Shown: piece after piece, positions 1 through 8,738 of the stretch
Position numbering within the stretch: position 1 is the first letter of the stretch
Layout: each line of letters begins with the position of its first letter
Assembly: GCA_910577165.1 (NCBI GenBank)
Contig: CAJTLX010000003.1
Coordinates: 20,444 to 84,443, forward strand
Length of the DNA: 64,000 nucleotides
Direction: 5' to 3'
DNA from: an uncultured Lachnospiraceae bacterium
GTDB taxonomy: Bacteria > Bacillota > Clostridia > Lachnospirales > Lachnospiraceae
The notes under the pieces: generated by a model
Databases searched by the model: none
Told to the model about the DNA's origin: nothing
What the model saw: only the letters and a program-made list of their open reading frames with translations
Position numbers and translations under genes: made by a program

Positions 1-1
1 C

Positions 2-703
2 ATCAATTTGGTTGGCACCTACCTTACTGAACAGCTTGAACTTTTTGAGAGCAAGCAGACATTGCAGGAGGAGAATGAGCGGCTAAAGGCGGAGATTGAG
101 GAATTAAAAAACCGCAACAGCATCCTGATTGCCGACGGCTATGAGCTTGCGCAACTTCGGGAACTCTATGAGGTCGGGAAGAAGTATTCAGATTATCCGA
201 TGATTGCGGCGAGTGTGATCAGCCGCGATACCAATGGTTATTACAGTTCTTTTGTCGTCAACAAGGGATCTGAGGATGGGATAAAGAAGGATATGAATGT
301 GATCGCGGGAAACGGTTTAGTTGGTATTGTCAGTGAAGTTGGCAAAAATTTCTGTCGCATCCGGGCGATTATTGACGATACAAGCTATGTGAGCGGTATG
401 TTTTTAAAAACTTCCGATACCTGCGATATTAAGGGAGATCTGGAACTTTTGGACGAGGGGTATATCCGTGTGGAGGGCATCAGCCTTGGCGCGCAGATCG
501 AGGAGAATTTTGAAGTCGTTACCTCCCATATTAGCGACAAGTATCTGCCAGGTATCTTGATAGGTTATATCCACAATATCGAAGTGGACTCAAGTAATAT
601 GGCAAAGAAGGCATATCTTTTGCCGGTTGTCGATTTTGAACATATTGAAAATGTGCTGATTATCACACAGTTGAAAGAAAGAATAGAAAATGAATCCGAA
701 TAG
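2..703 (+). CDS. mreC: Rod shape-determining protein MreC (5' end cut by window)
   Basis: MreC is the extracytoplasmic scaffold that links MreB filaments to the elongation machinery (PBP2, RodA, MreD). The reading frame is open to the window edge and the initiation codon and membrane anchor lie upstream, so this is a C-terminal part. Visible are a coiled coil in about the first 45 residues (QEENERLKAEIEELKNRN) and the MreC beta-barrel core with VISRDTNGYYSSFVVNKG followed by GIKKDMNVIAGNGLVGIVSEVG. The stop lies 11 bases before mreD, consistent with an mre operon; mreB is expected just outside the window. Family identification is firm because sequence and neighbours agree. Confidence 0.95.
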   Translation: MNLVGTYLTEQLELFESKQTLQEENERLKAEIEELKNRNSILIADGYELAQLRELYEVGKKYSDYPMIAASVISRDTNGYYSSFVVNKGSEDGIKKDMNVIAGNGLVGIVSEVGKNFCRIRAIIDDTSYVSGMFLKTSDTCDIKGDLELLDEGYIRVEGISLGAQIEENFEVVTSHISDKYLPGILIGYIHNIEVDSSNMAKKAYLLPVVDFEHIENVLIITQLKERIENESE

Positions 704-714
704 AGGGAATTTCA

Positions 715-1224
715 GTGCTTCGTTGTATTGTTGTTTTTATTGAGATCATATTCAGCTATCTTTTGCAAAGTTCGGTGTTTGTATATTTTGAACTGGCGAA
801 TGTGGTGCCGGATATCCTGTTAATTTTAGTTGTCTCGACCGCCTTTTTTAAAGGTCAGAACGCGGGGCTGTTGACTGGGCTTTTCGCGGGGCTTTTAATG
901 GATTTCTGCATCGGAGATTATCTTGGGATCTTTGCGATTCTGTACATGGTGATCGGCTATTTCAATGGTTATGCCGCAAAAATTTTTGACCGGGAGGATT
1001 ACCTTCTACCCCTTGGGCTTATCGGGGTAAGTGAATTAGTGTATGGCTTTTTATATTATGTATTTTTTGTATTACTACATGGAAGGCTTAATCTTTTCTA
1101 TTTTTTTGGAAGAGTTATCCTCCCGCGTATTATCTACACTATCCTTGTCGCGGTATTGCTTTACAAATTTTTTCAGAGCATTCACCTGTTGCTTTTGCGT
1201 TTTGAATACAGGAGGAGAAGATAA
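715..1224 (+). CDS. mreD: Rod shape-determining protein MreD
   Basis: MreD is a small polytopic membrane protein of the elongasome. The 169 residues are almost entirely hydrophobic, with about five membrane segments starting with VVFIEIIFSYLLQSSVFVYF, and contain the MreD-like PDILLILVV and FFKGQNAGLLTGLFAGLLMDF stretches. The start is GTG at 715, preceded by GAGGGAA. Its last base overlaps the first base of the PBP2 gene (1224), so the two are probably translationally coupled. Assignment rests on hydropathy, length (usual 160-180) and position between mreC and PBP2. Confidence 0.93.
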   Translation: MLRCIVVFIEIIFSYLLQSSVFVYFELANVVPDILLILVVSTAFFKGQNAGLLTGLFAGLLMDFCIGDYLGIFAILYMVIGYFNGYAAKIFDREDYLLPLGLIGVSELVYGFLYYVFFVLLHGRLNLFYFFGRVILPRIIYTILVAVLLYKFFQSIHLLLLRFEYRRRR

Positions 1225-4106
1225 TGTTTGATATTTTTCTGGAAAAACTAAAAAAAATCCTAAATAACCGGACAGTTCCGCTTCTGGTCATTTTTCTTGC
1301 GGCGTTTTTTGTCCTGATTCAGCGATCCTTTCAGATGCAGATCGCTTCCCAGGGAGCGCAGACCTATGAGGGGGATGAGACAAAAAATACGCAGGAGCGT
1401 GATATTACCAGTACGCGGGGAAATTTTTATGACCGCGACGGCGTAAAGCTCTCGGAGAATGTACTCAGTTATTCTGTGGTAATGAGCAATACGGCACTTA
1501 TCACGGAGAATGAGAAGATGAATAAGATGGTGCTTCAACTGATCACGTTGCTTGAGGACTACGGCTATCCGTTAGAGCTTGATTTTGGCATTGATTTGCA
1601 GGAGAAGAAAACCCCTGCGGGAAGTGCGTATTCCCTGGTATTTAATGTGGAGGGAAATGCAGAACTCCGCTTTAAAAAAAATGCGTACTGCAAGACATCA
1701 ATCACCAAGCTCTCCGAAAAACAGCGCGAGGCGAGCGCGGAGGAAGTATTTGCTTTCCTGCGCTATGGGGACAAGGAAAACGGCAAGATGTTTGAAATTT
1801 CCGATGATTACTCGATGGAAGATGCCTACAAGATTATGGTGGTGCGCTACAATCTGATGATCCTAAATCCGCAGTGGTCACAGTTTACCCTGGCTTCAAA
1901 TATTGACGAGAAGACAGCGGCGGCAGTAAAGGAGAATATGGCGGATATTCCAGGGGTGGAAGTGAAGCAGGCTACTTCGCGCGTCTACTACGACAGCGAG
2001 TATTTTGCGCATATTATTGGTTATACTGGACTTATCAATTCCTCAGAGCTAGAATCTTTAAATGAAGAGCTTGGGGAGGAGATCTACAAATCGACGGATG
2101 TTGTCGGAAAAACCGGGATGGAGCGTTCAATGGAGTCCTACCTTTCCGGGGAGAAAGGGGTACAGCAGCTTACGGTTTCCGCCTCCAACAAGATTTTGGA
2201 GAGCAAGGTCACAAAGGCACCTGTGGCGGGCAATGATGTCTATCTTTCCATAAAGAGAGATCTCCAGGTTGCCACATATCACATTTTGGAGCGCAATATT
2301 GCCGCCATCTTGATCTCAAAGATCAATAACGGGATGAGTTACGGAACCAAGGGGGAGAAAGCCTCCGGAATTCAGATCCCGATCTACGAGGTGTACAACG
2401 CGCTAATTAAAAACAATATTATCGATATCAAGGCGTTTAAATCCCCGGACGCTTCAGACTTAGAAAAAAGGGTACTCTCTTATTTTGAGGAGAAGAGAGC
2501 TGCTATCTTTAATAAATTTCGCCAGTATTTGGCCATTGACAATACTGTGGTAAATGGGCGTGCAGGGGAGGAGATGGAGGAGTATCTCGACTATGTTTAT
2601 TCTACATTGCTCTCAAATGAAGTGGGGATTTTAGTTTCCTCCTCAATTGACCGCACTGATCCTGTCTATCTTGACTACACGAACGACAAGATCAGTTTAA
2701 GCCGATTTTTGCAGTATGCGATCTCTAAGAACTGGGTGGATCTGTCGAAGCTTGGCAAAGACGGAGTGTACTACGACAATGATGAATGGTATTCCATGAT
2801 TGTGGATTATGTCCTGGAATATTTTAAAGACGACAAAGAATTCGAAAAAAAGATATATCGCACGCTTATTTTTACAAGAAAACTGACTGGGACAGAAATT
2901 TGTCTTTTATTATTTGAGCAAGGTGTGTTAGAATATAAGGAAGAAGACGTTACCAGGTTAAGAAATGGAAGGATCTCCGCCTACAGTTTTATGATGGAGA
3001 AATTAAGAAACCTTGAGATTACGCCGGGACAACTTGCCTTAGAACCCTGCAGCGGCTCCATTGTTATCACGAGCGCGAAGACGGGGGAAGTACTTGCTAT
3101 GGTGACATATCCATCCTATGATAATAATATGCTCGCAAATAAGATTGATTACAATTATTATTCCAAATTGTTGGAAGATAATTCCAGACCGTTGATCAAT
3201 CGTCCGACACAGCAGAGAACAACCACCGGTTCGACATTTAAACCTTTAATGTCCTTTGTCGGTTTTGGGGAAAATGTGATTACCACCACATCAAGAATCC
3301 AGGATCGGGGCGTTTTTCAGGAGGTGGAACCGTCACCAAAATGCTGGAAATATCCGGGTACGCACGGTTCCATCAATGTCTCAGATGCGATCAGACATTC
3401 CTGCAATTATTTTTATTACACCATAGGCTACAATCTCTCACTTGATCCGAGGGGAAACTACAATGACGCGAAGGGGATCTCTACCATCCAGAAATATGCG
3501 GCGATGTTTGGGCTTTCCGAAACCTCAGGCGTTGAAGTCTACGAGGATGTTCCGGAGATCTCAAGCCGTGACGCTGTGCGCACGGCGATCGGCTACTATC
3601 ATAATTTCGCGCCGGTTCAGATTGCCAAATATATCACGACTGTGGCAAACAGCGGTACCTGCTATAATTTAACGCTTCTTGACCGCGTGATGGATCGGGA
3701 CGGGAATATGGTCTATCACAATGAGCCGGATGTCTACAATGAAATTGCGATGTTTTCCACGGCGCAGTGGCGTGCAGTCCAGCTTGGAATGTACAATGTG
3801 GTCAATACTGCATCGAACTCTCTAAATCGTCTCTACGGCGATCTTGGTGTTAAGGTGGCGGGAAAGACCGGCACGGCACAGGTAAGCACCACGCATCCAA
3901 ACAACGCGCTTTTTGTTTCTTACGCACCATATGAAAATCCGGAGATCAGCGTTGTGATTGTTATTCCGAATGGGTACTCGTCGGCAAATGCGGCATATAT
4001 CGGTCGCGAAGTTATGGGGTTATACTTTAACGGCGAAAATAAGGAAGCACTACTTTCCGGGGAAGTCAAGGCGGGAAATGCAACCAACATTCACATTTCG
4101 GATTAA
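1224..4106 (+). CDS. mrdA: Penicillin-binding protein 2, elongation transpeptidase with a long inserted region
   Basis: Class B PBP that cross-links peptidoglycan during cylindrical growth, partner of RodA. After an N-terminal membrane anchor (about residues 16-32, VPLLVIFLAAFFVLIQ) comes the dimerisation domain (RGNFYDRDG near 70; YFAHIIGYTG near 255). The transpeptidase motifs are complete: STFK with Ser670, SCN at 726 and KTGT at 881. At 960 residues it is much longer than the 600-700 usual for MrdA. The excess is a 235-residue acidic, Tyr-rich block between the end of the dimerisation domain (DLQVATYHILERN, about 346) and the start of the catalytic domain (GSIVITSAKTGEVLAM, about 610). 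I believe related clostridial PBP2 proteins share this insertion, but its role is not known to me. Confidence 0.95.
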   Translation: MFDIFLEKLKKILNNRTVPLLVIFLAAFFVLIQRSFQMQIASQGAQTYEGDETKNTQERDITSTRGNFYDRDGVKLSENVLSYSVVMSNTALITENEKMNKMVLQLITLLEDYGYPLELDFGIDLQEKKTPAGSAYSLVFNVEGNAELRFKKNAYCKTSITKLSEKQREASAEEVFAFLRYGDKENGKMFEISDDYSMEDAYKIMVVRYNLMILNPQWSQFTLASNIDEKTAAAVKENMADIPGVEVKQATSRVYYDSEYFAHIIGYTGLINSSELESLNEELGEEIYKSTDVVGKTGMERSMESYLSGEKGVQQLTVSASNKILESKVTKAPVAGNDVYLSIKRDLQVATYHILERNIAAILISKINNGMSYGTKGEKASGIQIPIYEVYNALIKNNIIDIKAFKSPDASDLEKRVLSYFEEKRAAIFNKFRQYLAIDNTVVNGRAGEEMEEYLDYVYSTLLSNEVGILVSSSIDRTDPVYLDYTNDKISLSRFLQYAISKNWVDLSKLGKDGVYYDNDEWYSMIVDYVLEYFKDDKEFEKKIYRTLIFTRKLTGTEICLLLFEQGVLEYKEEDVTRLRNGRISAYSFMMEKLRNLEITPGQLALEPCSGSIVITSAKTGEVLAMVTYPSYDNNMLANKIDYNYYSKLLEDNSRPLINRPTQQRTTTGSTFKPLMSFVGFGENVITTTSRIQDRGVFQEVEPSPKCWKYPGTHGSINVSDAIRHSCNYFYYTIGYNLSLDPRGNYNDAKGISTIQKYAAMFGLSETSGVEVYEDVPEISSRDAVRTAIGYYHNFAPVQIAKYITTVANSGTCYNLTLLDRVMDRDGNMVYHNEPDVYNEIAMFSTAQWRAVQLGMYNVVNTASNSLNRLYGDLGVKVAGKTGTAQVSTTHPNNALFVSYAPYENPEISVVIVIPNGYSSANAAYIGREVMGLYFNGENKEALLSGEVKAGNATNIHISD

Positions 4107-4142
4107 AACGGGTAATATATAAGCAAATGGAGGAGGTACGCT

Positions 4143-4808
4143 ATGGAAAATCCTGTTGTGATAAAGGGAAACAAACACGGAATTACGGTATTTCTTGATG
4201 CAAAGCTTGATTTTGAAACATTAAAAAAATTCGTCGCGGAAAAGTTTAGGGATTCCTCAAAATTTTTGGGTGAGGCTCCGGTAATTTTGGGATTTGAGGG
4301 GCGACCGCTTTTGCCGGAACAGGAAGTGGAGATGCTCGATATCATCAATGCGAACTGTGATCTGAAGGTAATTATGATCGACGATCACGACGCGGAGCGC
4401 GAGGAGCGATACAAAAAGCAGCTCGATGAGGTGTTGATGGAGATCGACCGCGCACAGGGTTCTTTCTACAAAGGAAATCTGCGCTCCGGACAGGAAGTGT
4501 TTTTTGAAAAGAGCGTGGTGGTCTTAGGCGATGTACATCCGGGAGCCTCCGTTGTCTCAAAGGGAAATGTCGTTATCTTAGGAGCGTTAAAGGGTCAGGT
4601 GGCAGCAGGTGCCTATGAAAATGAGAATGCATTTGTTTTCGCGACCGATATGTCACCCGTGATGATACAGATTGCGAATGTGCGGGCACGCTGCTCGGAC
4701 GAGCCGGAGAAAAATAAGGAGAAAGGTATGAAATTAGCGTTTCTTGAGGAAGGGCGAATCTGTCTTGAACCGTTGAGTAAAAAGGTTTGGAATGATATCA
4801 GATTATAA
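4143..4808 (+). CDS. minC: Septum site-determining protein MinC
   Basis: MinC blocks FtsZ ring assembly away from midcell and is recruited to the membrane by MinD. The C-terminal beta-helix domain is clear: FYKGNLRSGQEVFFEKSVVVLGDVHPGASVVSKGNVVILGALKG (written here only to show the spaced pattern of glycines; core motif GDVHPGASV). The N-terminal FtsZ-binding domain is about 100 residues. Length 221 is normal. Good ribosome site GGAGGTACGCT before ATG 4143; 16 bases separate the stop from minD. First gene of minCDE, downstream of the mre/PBP2 genes. Confidence 0.94.
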   Translation: MENPVVIKGNKHGITVFLDAKLDFETLKKFVAEKFRDSSKFLGEAPVILGFEGRPLLPEQEVEMLDIINANCDLKVIMIDDHDAEREERYKKQLDEVLMEIDRAQGSFYKGNLRSGQEVFFEKSVVVLGDVHPGASVVSKGNVVILGALKGQVAAGAYENENAFVFATDMSPVMIQIANVRARCSDEPEKNKEKGMKLAFLEEGRICLEPLSKKVWNDIRL

Positions 4809-4824
4809 GGAGGAAAGTGAGACG

Positions 4825-5607
4825 ATGGGCGAAGTAATCGTTATAACATCAGGAAAGGGCGGTGTCGGCAAGACGACCACAACCGCAAATGTTGGAACTG
4901 GTCTTGCAAAACTTGAGAGGAAAGTAGTGCTGATTGACACTGATATCGGACTCCGTAATCTGGATGTTGTGATGGGTCTTGAGAACCGTATTGTATTTAA
5001 TTTGGTCGATGTGATTGAGGGAACCTGCCGGATCAAACAGGCTCTCATCAAGGATAAACGCTATCCGAATTTATATCTGCTCCCGGCGGCGCAGTCAAAG
5101 GATAAGACCGCGGTCAACCCGGAGCAGATGAAAAAACTTTGCGATGAGCTGCGGGATGAGTTTGACTACATATTGATGGACTGCCCGGCAGGGATTGAGC
5201 AGGGCTTTCAGAATGCAATCGCGGGCGCGGACCGAGCAATTGTTGTCACGACACCGGAAGTTTCCGCTGTGCGCGATGCGGATCGCATTATCGGGCTTTT
5301 GGAGGCACACGAGATGAAACACACACATCTTTTGGTCAATCGTCTGCGTATGGATATGGTAAAGCGGGGCGATATGATGTCGAGCGATGATGTTGTCGAA
5401 GTATTAGCGATCGATCTGATTGGTGTTGTTCCGGATGATGAGAATATTGTTATCTCGACCAATCAGGGAGAGCCGCTTGTGGGCAATGACACGATGGCGG
5501 GCAAAGCCTATATGAATATCTGCCGCCGTCTTCTTGGGGAGGATGTGCCGTATCTGGATTTAAATATAAAGAAAGGATTTTTGGGCAAACTGTTTGGCAA
5601 AAATTAA
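4825..5607 (+). CDS. minD: Septum site-determining ATPase MinD
   Basis: ParA/MinD-type ATPase that places MinC at the membrane. The deviant Walker A motif GKGGVGKTT is at residues 10-18, with Lys11 and Lys16. LIDTDIGLRNLDVVMGLENR follows as the switch region, and DYILMDCPAGIEQGF carries Walker B. The C-terminus ends in an amphipathic membrane-targeting helix, IKKGFLGKLFGKN. An upstream ATG exists at 4792, but AAGGAGGAAAG lies just before the ATG at 4825 and the MGEVIVITSGKGG start matches the family, so I use 4825 (260 residues). Confidence 0.96.
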   Translation: MGEVIVITSGKGGVGKTTTTANVGTGLAKLERKVVLIDTDIGLRNLDVVMGLENRIVFNLVDVIEGTCRIKQALIKDKRYPNLYLLPAAQSKDKTAVNPEQMKKLCDELRDEFDYILMDCPAGIEQGFQNAIAGADRAIVVTTPEVSAVRDADRIIGLLEAHEMKHTHLLVNRLRMDMVKRGDMMSSDDVVEVLAIDLIGVVPDDENIVISTNQGEPLVGNDTMAGKAYMNICRRLLGEDVPYLDLNIKKGFLGKLFGKN

Positions 5608-5622
5608 AAGGAGGATATTATT

Positions 5623-5889
5623 ATGGGATTTGATTTTTTCAAAAAGAAATCCTCCGGGGATATGGCAAAAAAAAGACTACAGTTTGTACTTTCTGCAGAT
5701 CGGGCGGGTTGTACACCGGAAGTAATGGAATGTATTAAAAACGATATCATTGAAGTTCTAAGCAAATATGTTGAGATTGACACAGACGGACTGGATATCA
5801 AAATAAATCAGGTAGATAATGAGAACAGCAACGGCGGACCTTCGCTCTTTGCAAATATACCAATCAAAGGGATGCGGCATATCAATTAA
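5623..5889 (+). CDS. minE: Cell division topological specificity factor MinE
   Basis: MinE stimulates MinD ATPase and drives MinCD off midcell. The protein has 88 residues, normal for the family, with the N-terminal MGFDFFKKKSSGDMAKKRLQ anti-MinCD/membrane segment and a dimerisation domain containing LQFVLSADRAGCTPEVMECIKND in the usual place. Ribosome site AAAGGAGG precedes the ATG. Presence of MinE with MinCD, rather than a DivIVA/MinJ-only arrangement, means an oscillating Min system is likely, although a divIVA gene also occurs at 13220. Confidence 0.93.
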   Translation: MGFDFFKKKSSGDMAKKRLQFVLSADRAGCTPEVMECIKNDIIEVLSKYVEIDTDGLDIKINQVDNENSNGGPSLFANIPIKGMRHIN

Positions 5890-5900
5890 GGGAATGCTAT

Positions 5901-7064
5901 ATGTTTAAAAAGATATTTAATTTCAAGGAATACAATTTCAGACATTATCATATGTCCATTTTGCTGGCAGCGTTTTTACTTAGTTTCATCGGACTAACCA
6001 TAATTGAAGTTGTGCAGGAGCCAGAGGACAGGCTGTATGAAAAACAGATTATCGGGCTGGTTATCGGACTGATTGCTGCTTTTTGTGTTTCGCTTGCAGA
6101 TTACCATTTTGTATGTAAGTTTTATGTACTGTTTTATATTATCAATATGGGATTGCTGCTCTATACAAAATTTAGGGGAAAAAGTTATCATCAGGCGAAA
6201 CGCTGGATTATGATCGGCGGGGATAACGGCATCACATTGATGCCCTCCGAGCTGACAAAGGTGTTTTTGATTCTTTTTATCGCCGCGATGTTTGTGCATT
6301 TTTACAAAAAGATCGACAAATTTTATTTTCTTGTAATTATGTGTATTTTGGTGGCACCACCGCTGTACCTGGTAATGGAGCAGCCCGATCTCTCGACCAC
6401 CATCGTGATGCTTGCGATGTTTGCCGGTATGGTGTTTTTATCGGGGATCACCTACAAGATTATTATTCCGGTCTTAGCAGTTGCGATCCCTGCGTGTATC
6501 GCACTCTGGTGGTATATTCAGCAGGATTTTCAGTTTCTTTTGCACCAGTACCAGCAAGACCGGATTCTTGCCATAAAGAACCCTGAACTTTATCCGGATT
6601 TAATGTACCAGCAGAACAATGCGGCGATTGCGATTCATTCGGGAGGGCTTGCGGGAAAGATGATGGCGGACAGTACCGGAATTACCTGGAAATGCAAGGG
6701 GCTTGCCGCGATAGAGAGCGATTTTATCTACACAGCATTTGCGGAGGCCTACGGCTTTATCGGATGCTGCGTGGTTATCGGGCTTTTAGCCTATTTTGTA
6801 TTCCGCGCATTCCAGACGGCAAGGCACGCTAGGGATTATCTTGGAATGTTGATTGCCGGAGGAATTGGAACTTTAATTGGGAGTCAGACATTTATTCATA
6901 TCTGCGTGAATACATCTCTGTTTCCGAATACGGGAATTCCGTTGCCCTACGCAAGTTCGGGACTAAGTTCTCTGCTTGGCAATTATCTGATGGTGGGGCT
7001 TTTGTTAAATGTTGGTTTACAGACAAAGAAAAAAGAGAAGGAAGAAGATCTTGTATCCTTGTAG
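5901..7064 (+). CDS. rodA: RodA/FtsW-family peptidoglycan glycosyltransferase
   Basis: SEDS-family polymerase that works with class B PBPs in wall synthesis. About ten membrane helices in 387 residues, with family signatures AKRWIMIGGDNGITLMPSELTK, VMEQPDLSTTIVML and TGIPLPYASSGLSSLLGNYLMVGLLLNVG (PYxSxGGSS-like loop). It lies in the same run of genes as mreCD and the elongation PBP2, which argues for RodA over FtsW or SpoVE. Weak ribosome site (AAGGGAATGCTAT) only 11 bases after minE, suggesting coupling. Confidence 0.9.
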   Translation: MFKKIFNFKEYNFRHYHMSILLAAFLLSFIGLTIIEVVQEPEDRLYEKQIIGLVIGLIAAFCVSLADYHFVCKFYVLFYIINMGLLLYTKFRGKSYHQAKRWIMIGGDNGITLMPSELTKVFLILFIAAMFVHFYKKIDKFYFLVIMCILVAPPLYLVMEQPDLSTTIVMLAMFAGMVFLSGITYKIIIPVLAVAIPACIALWWYIQQDFQFLLHQYQQDRILAIKNPELYPDLMYQQNNAAIAIHSGGLAGKMMADSTGITWKCKGLAAIESDFIYTAFAEAYGFIGCCVVIGLLAYFVFRAFQTARHARDYLGMLIAGGIGTLIGSQTFIHICVNTSLFPNTGIPLPYASSGLSSLLGNYLMVGLLLNVGLQTKKKEKEEDLVSL

Positions 7065-7131
7065 GGGATTTTACTTAAATAAGGATACTTTAATATTGAC
7101 GTTATGGCATGGACAGAAAGGGAGGGTTTAC

Positions 7132-7527
7132 ATGAACATTGGAATGATTGCACATGATGCCAAAAAGAAGCTGATGCAAAATTTTTGTATTGCATATCGG
7201 GCGATTCTCGCCAAAAATGAGGTTTATGCAACGGGTACGACGGGGCGTTTGATCGAGGAGGTGACCAATTTAAATATCCATAAATATCTGGCTGGACATC
7301 TGGGCGGGGAACAGCAGATGGGAGCGCAGATCGAACATAATGAGATCGATCTTGTGATTTTCTTACGCGATCCGCTCACGCAGAAATCTCACGAGCCAGA
7401 TGTCAACAATGTGGTAAAACTTTGCGATATGCACAATATTCCGCTGGCAACAAATCTTGCCACGGCGGAACTTTTGATCAAAGCACTTGACCGCGGCGAC
7501 CTTGAATGGAGGGAGGCATACCGTTAG
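7132..7527 (+). CDS. mgsA: Methylglyoxal synthase, with Glu in place of the usual catalytic Asp
   Basis: Converts dihydroxyacetone phosphate to methylglyoxal and phosphate, a glycolytic overflow route. Family motifs are continuous: IGMIAHDAKK, LYATGTTG-like VYATGTTGRLIEE, IFLRDPLTQKSHEPDV and IPLATNLATAE. The E. coli motif GGDQQVGA, whose Asp71 is the catalytic base, reads GGEQQMGA here (Glu60), while Asp80 and the following HEPD are retained. An upstream in-frame extension exists, but GGGAGGG sits just before ATG 7132 and 131 residues matches other Firmicute enzymes. It overlaps the leader region of the downstream carboxypeptidase. Confidence 0.93.
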   Translation: MNIGMIAHDAKKKLMQNFCIAYRAILAKNEVYATGTTGRLIEEVTNLNIHKYLAGHLGGEQQMGAQIEHNEIDLVIFLRDPLTQKSHEPDVNNVVKLCDMHNIPLATNLATAELLIKALDRGDLEWREAYR

Positions 7528-7532
7528 AAAAT

Positions 7533-8591
7533 ATGAAAAAATTTCCAAAATATAGAAAAAGAACATGGCAGGTTGTTTCTTTTGTCGTGCTCTTTTCTTT
7601 TCTATTTACTGGCTGTGCAAAAGAGGCTTCCCCGATGCCTATATTGAGAAAAGCTTCAGAAAACCTTTCGTTAAATATACAAAAGATGTACCGGAGCGAA
7701 GTTTACGGTGTGCAGATAGATCTCTCGTTTCCTGCGGCAGCGCGCCCCGTACCGGGGGTCGCAGAAGCGTCGGGAAAAGCTGGCGACGATATAGAACTTT
7801 CCGCCAAGGCAGCATTCTTGTTTGATCTTACTGACGGAAAAGTTCTGTATGAAAAGAACTGTTACGAAAAAATTTATCCAGCAAGTACCACCAAGCTTTT
7901 AACCGCATATTTTTTGCTTTCTTATATGAAGGAACATGGGATACAGTCAAGCGATACTTACGTGATCCGCGCGGATAATTGCGGGATCACGCGCGTGGGT
8001 GCGAAATTGTTCGGTTTCCGAAAAGGGGATACTGTTACATTGGATCTTTTGTTAAACGCACTTTTAGTCTACTCGGCAAATGATGCCGCAATTGCGATTA
8101 TTGAGTATATTGCTGCGCGTGAGGGTGCGTCCTACGAGGATACCTTAGAGCGGATGAATGATACAGCCGCGCGGCTTGGTGCGACGCATACAAATTTTAC
8201 CAATCCGCATGGGCTGCATGAATTGGAACATAAAACCACCTCCTATGACCTCTATCTGATTTTTTCCGCCTGTATGAATCATCCGGAATTTATGCCGATC
8301 ATTGGGCGGTCTTCCTACCTTGCCTCCTATACTGCGGCGGACGGAACGGCAAAGGAACTGATCCTTGAGGCGACTAACCAATATTTTTTAAATCTTTACA
8401 CGCCCCCTAAGGGCGTTGTCGTCCTTGGAGGAAAAACGGGAAGTACCGCTGCCGCCGGCGATTGCTTTATTACACTAAGTAGTTTTAATGGGAGAACTTA
8501 CCTCTCCGCTATCTTTGGGGCGAAGACCTACGAGGAACTTTACGAGCAAATGAATCGCCTGCTCACGCTTGAATGTTCGGATTATTTTTAG
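7533..8591 (+). CDS. D-alanyl-D-alanine carboxypeptidase (S11), probable lipoprotein
   Basis: Low-molecular-weight PBP that trims the terminal D-Ala of peptidoglycan stem peptides. Catalytic motifs: SxxK as STTK with Ser118 (YPASTTKLL), SxN as SAN at 181 and KTG at 301 (GGKTGSTAAAG). The N-terminus has basic residues, a hydrophobic stretch VVSFVVLFSFLF and then TGC, a fair lipobox (Phe at -3 is not ideal); most S11 enzymes use a C-terminal membrane helix instead, and none is evident here. Start chosen at ATG 7533; an ATG at 7506 overlaps mgsA and has no ribosome site. A DacF/DacB-type role in growth or spore wall is possible. Confidence 0.9.
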   Translation: MKKFPKYRKRTWQVVSFVVLFSFLFTGCAKEASPMPILRKASENLSLNIQKMYRSEVYGVQIDLSFPAAARPVPGVAEASGKAGDDIELSAKAAFLFDLTDGKVLYEKNCYEKIYPASTTKLLTAYFLLSYMKEHGIQSSDTYVIRADNCGITRVGAKLFGFRKGDTVTLDLLLNALLVYSANDAAIAIIEYIAAREGASYEDTLERMNDTAARLGATHTNFTNPHGLHELEHKTTSYDLYLIFSACMNHPEFMPIIGRSSYLASYTAADGTAKELILEATNQYFLNLYTPPKGVVVLGGKTGSTAAAGDCFITLSSFNGRTYLSAIFGAKTYEELYEQMNRLLTLECSDYF

Positions 8592-8619
8592 GAAAAAGAG
8601 GGTTTTTTACAAATTCTTA

Positions 8620-8648
8620 TTGAGTTTTTTCCTCATCTATACTATAAT
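8620..8648 (+). promoter_or_regulatory. Vegetative promoter for the P-loop gene at 8739
   Basis: TTGAGT at 8620-8625 and TATAAT at 8643-8648 are separated by exactly 17 bases, a good sigma-A-type promoter in the gap after the carboxypeptidase gene. The leader of about 80 bases contains the 7-codon ORF at 8714. Confidence 0.65.
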
Positions 8649-8713
8649 ATAAATATACAAAGTAAGTCCCGAAAATCAGGGGCGAAAATTAATCTAGGAA
8701 AGGAAAAGCTATT

Positions 8714-8737
8714 ATGTTTTTAGTAGCAGGATTTTAG
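8714..8737 (+). CDS. Seven-codon leader ORF (MFLVAGF) before the P-loop gene
   Basis: ATG at 8714 is preceded by AGGAAAGGAAAAG and followed by six codons and a TAG at 8735-8737. The next gene starts two bases after this stop, and the 3' part of the leader ORF (AGGATTTTAGG) is itself the only purine-rich ribosome site for that gene. This layout suggests translational coupling or attenuation. Whether the peptide matters as such is unknown. Confidence 0.4.
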   Translation: MFLVAGF

Positions 8738-8738
8738 G

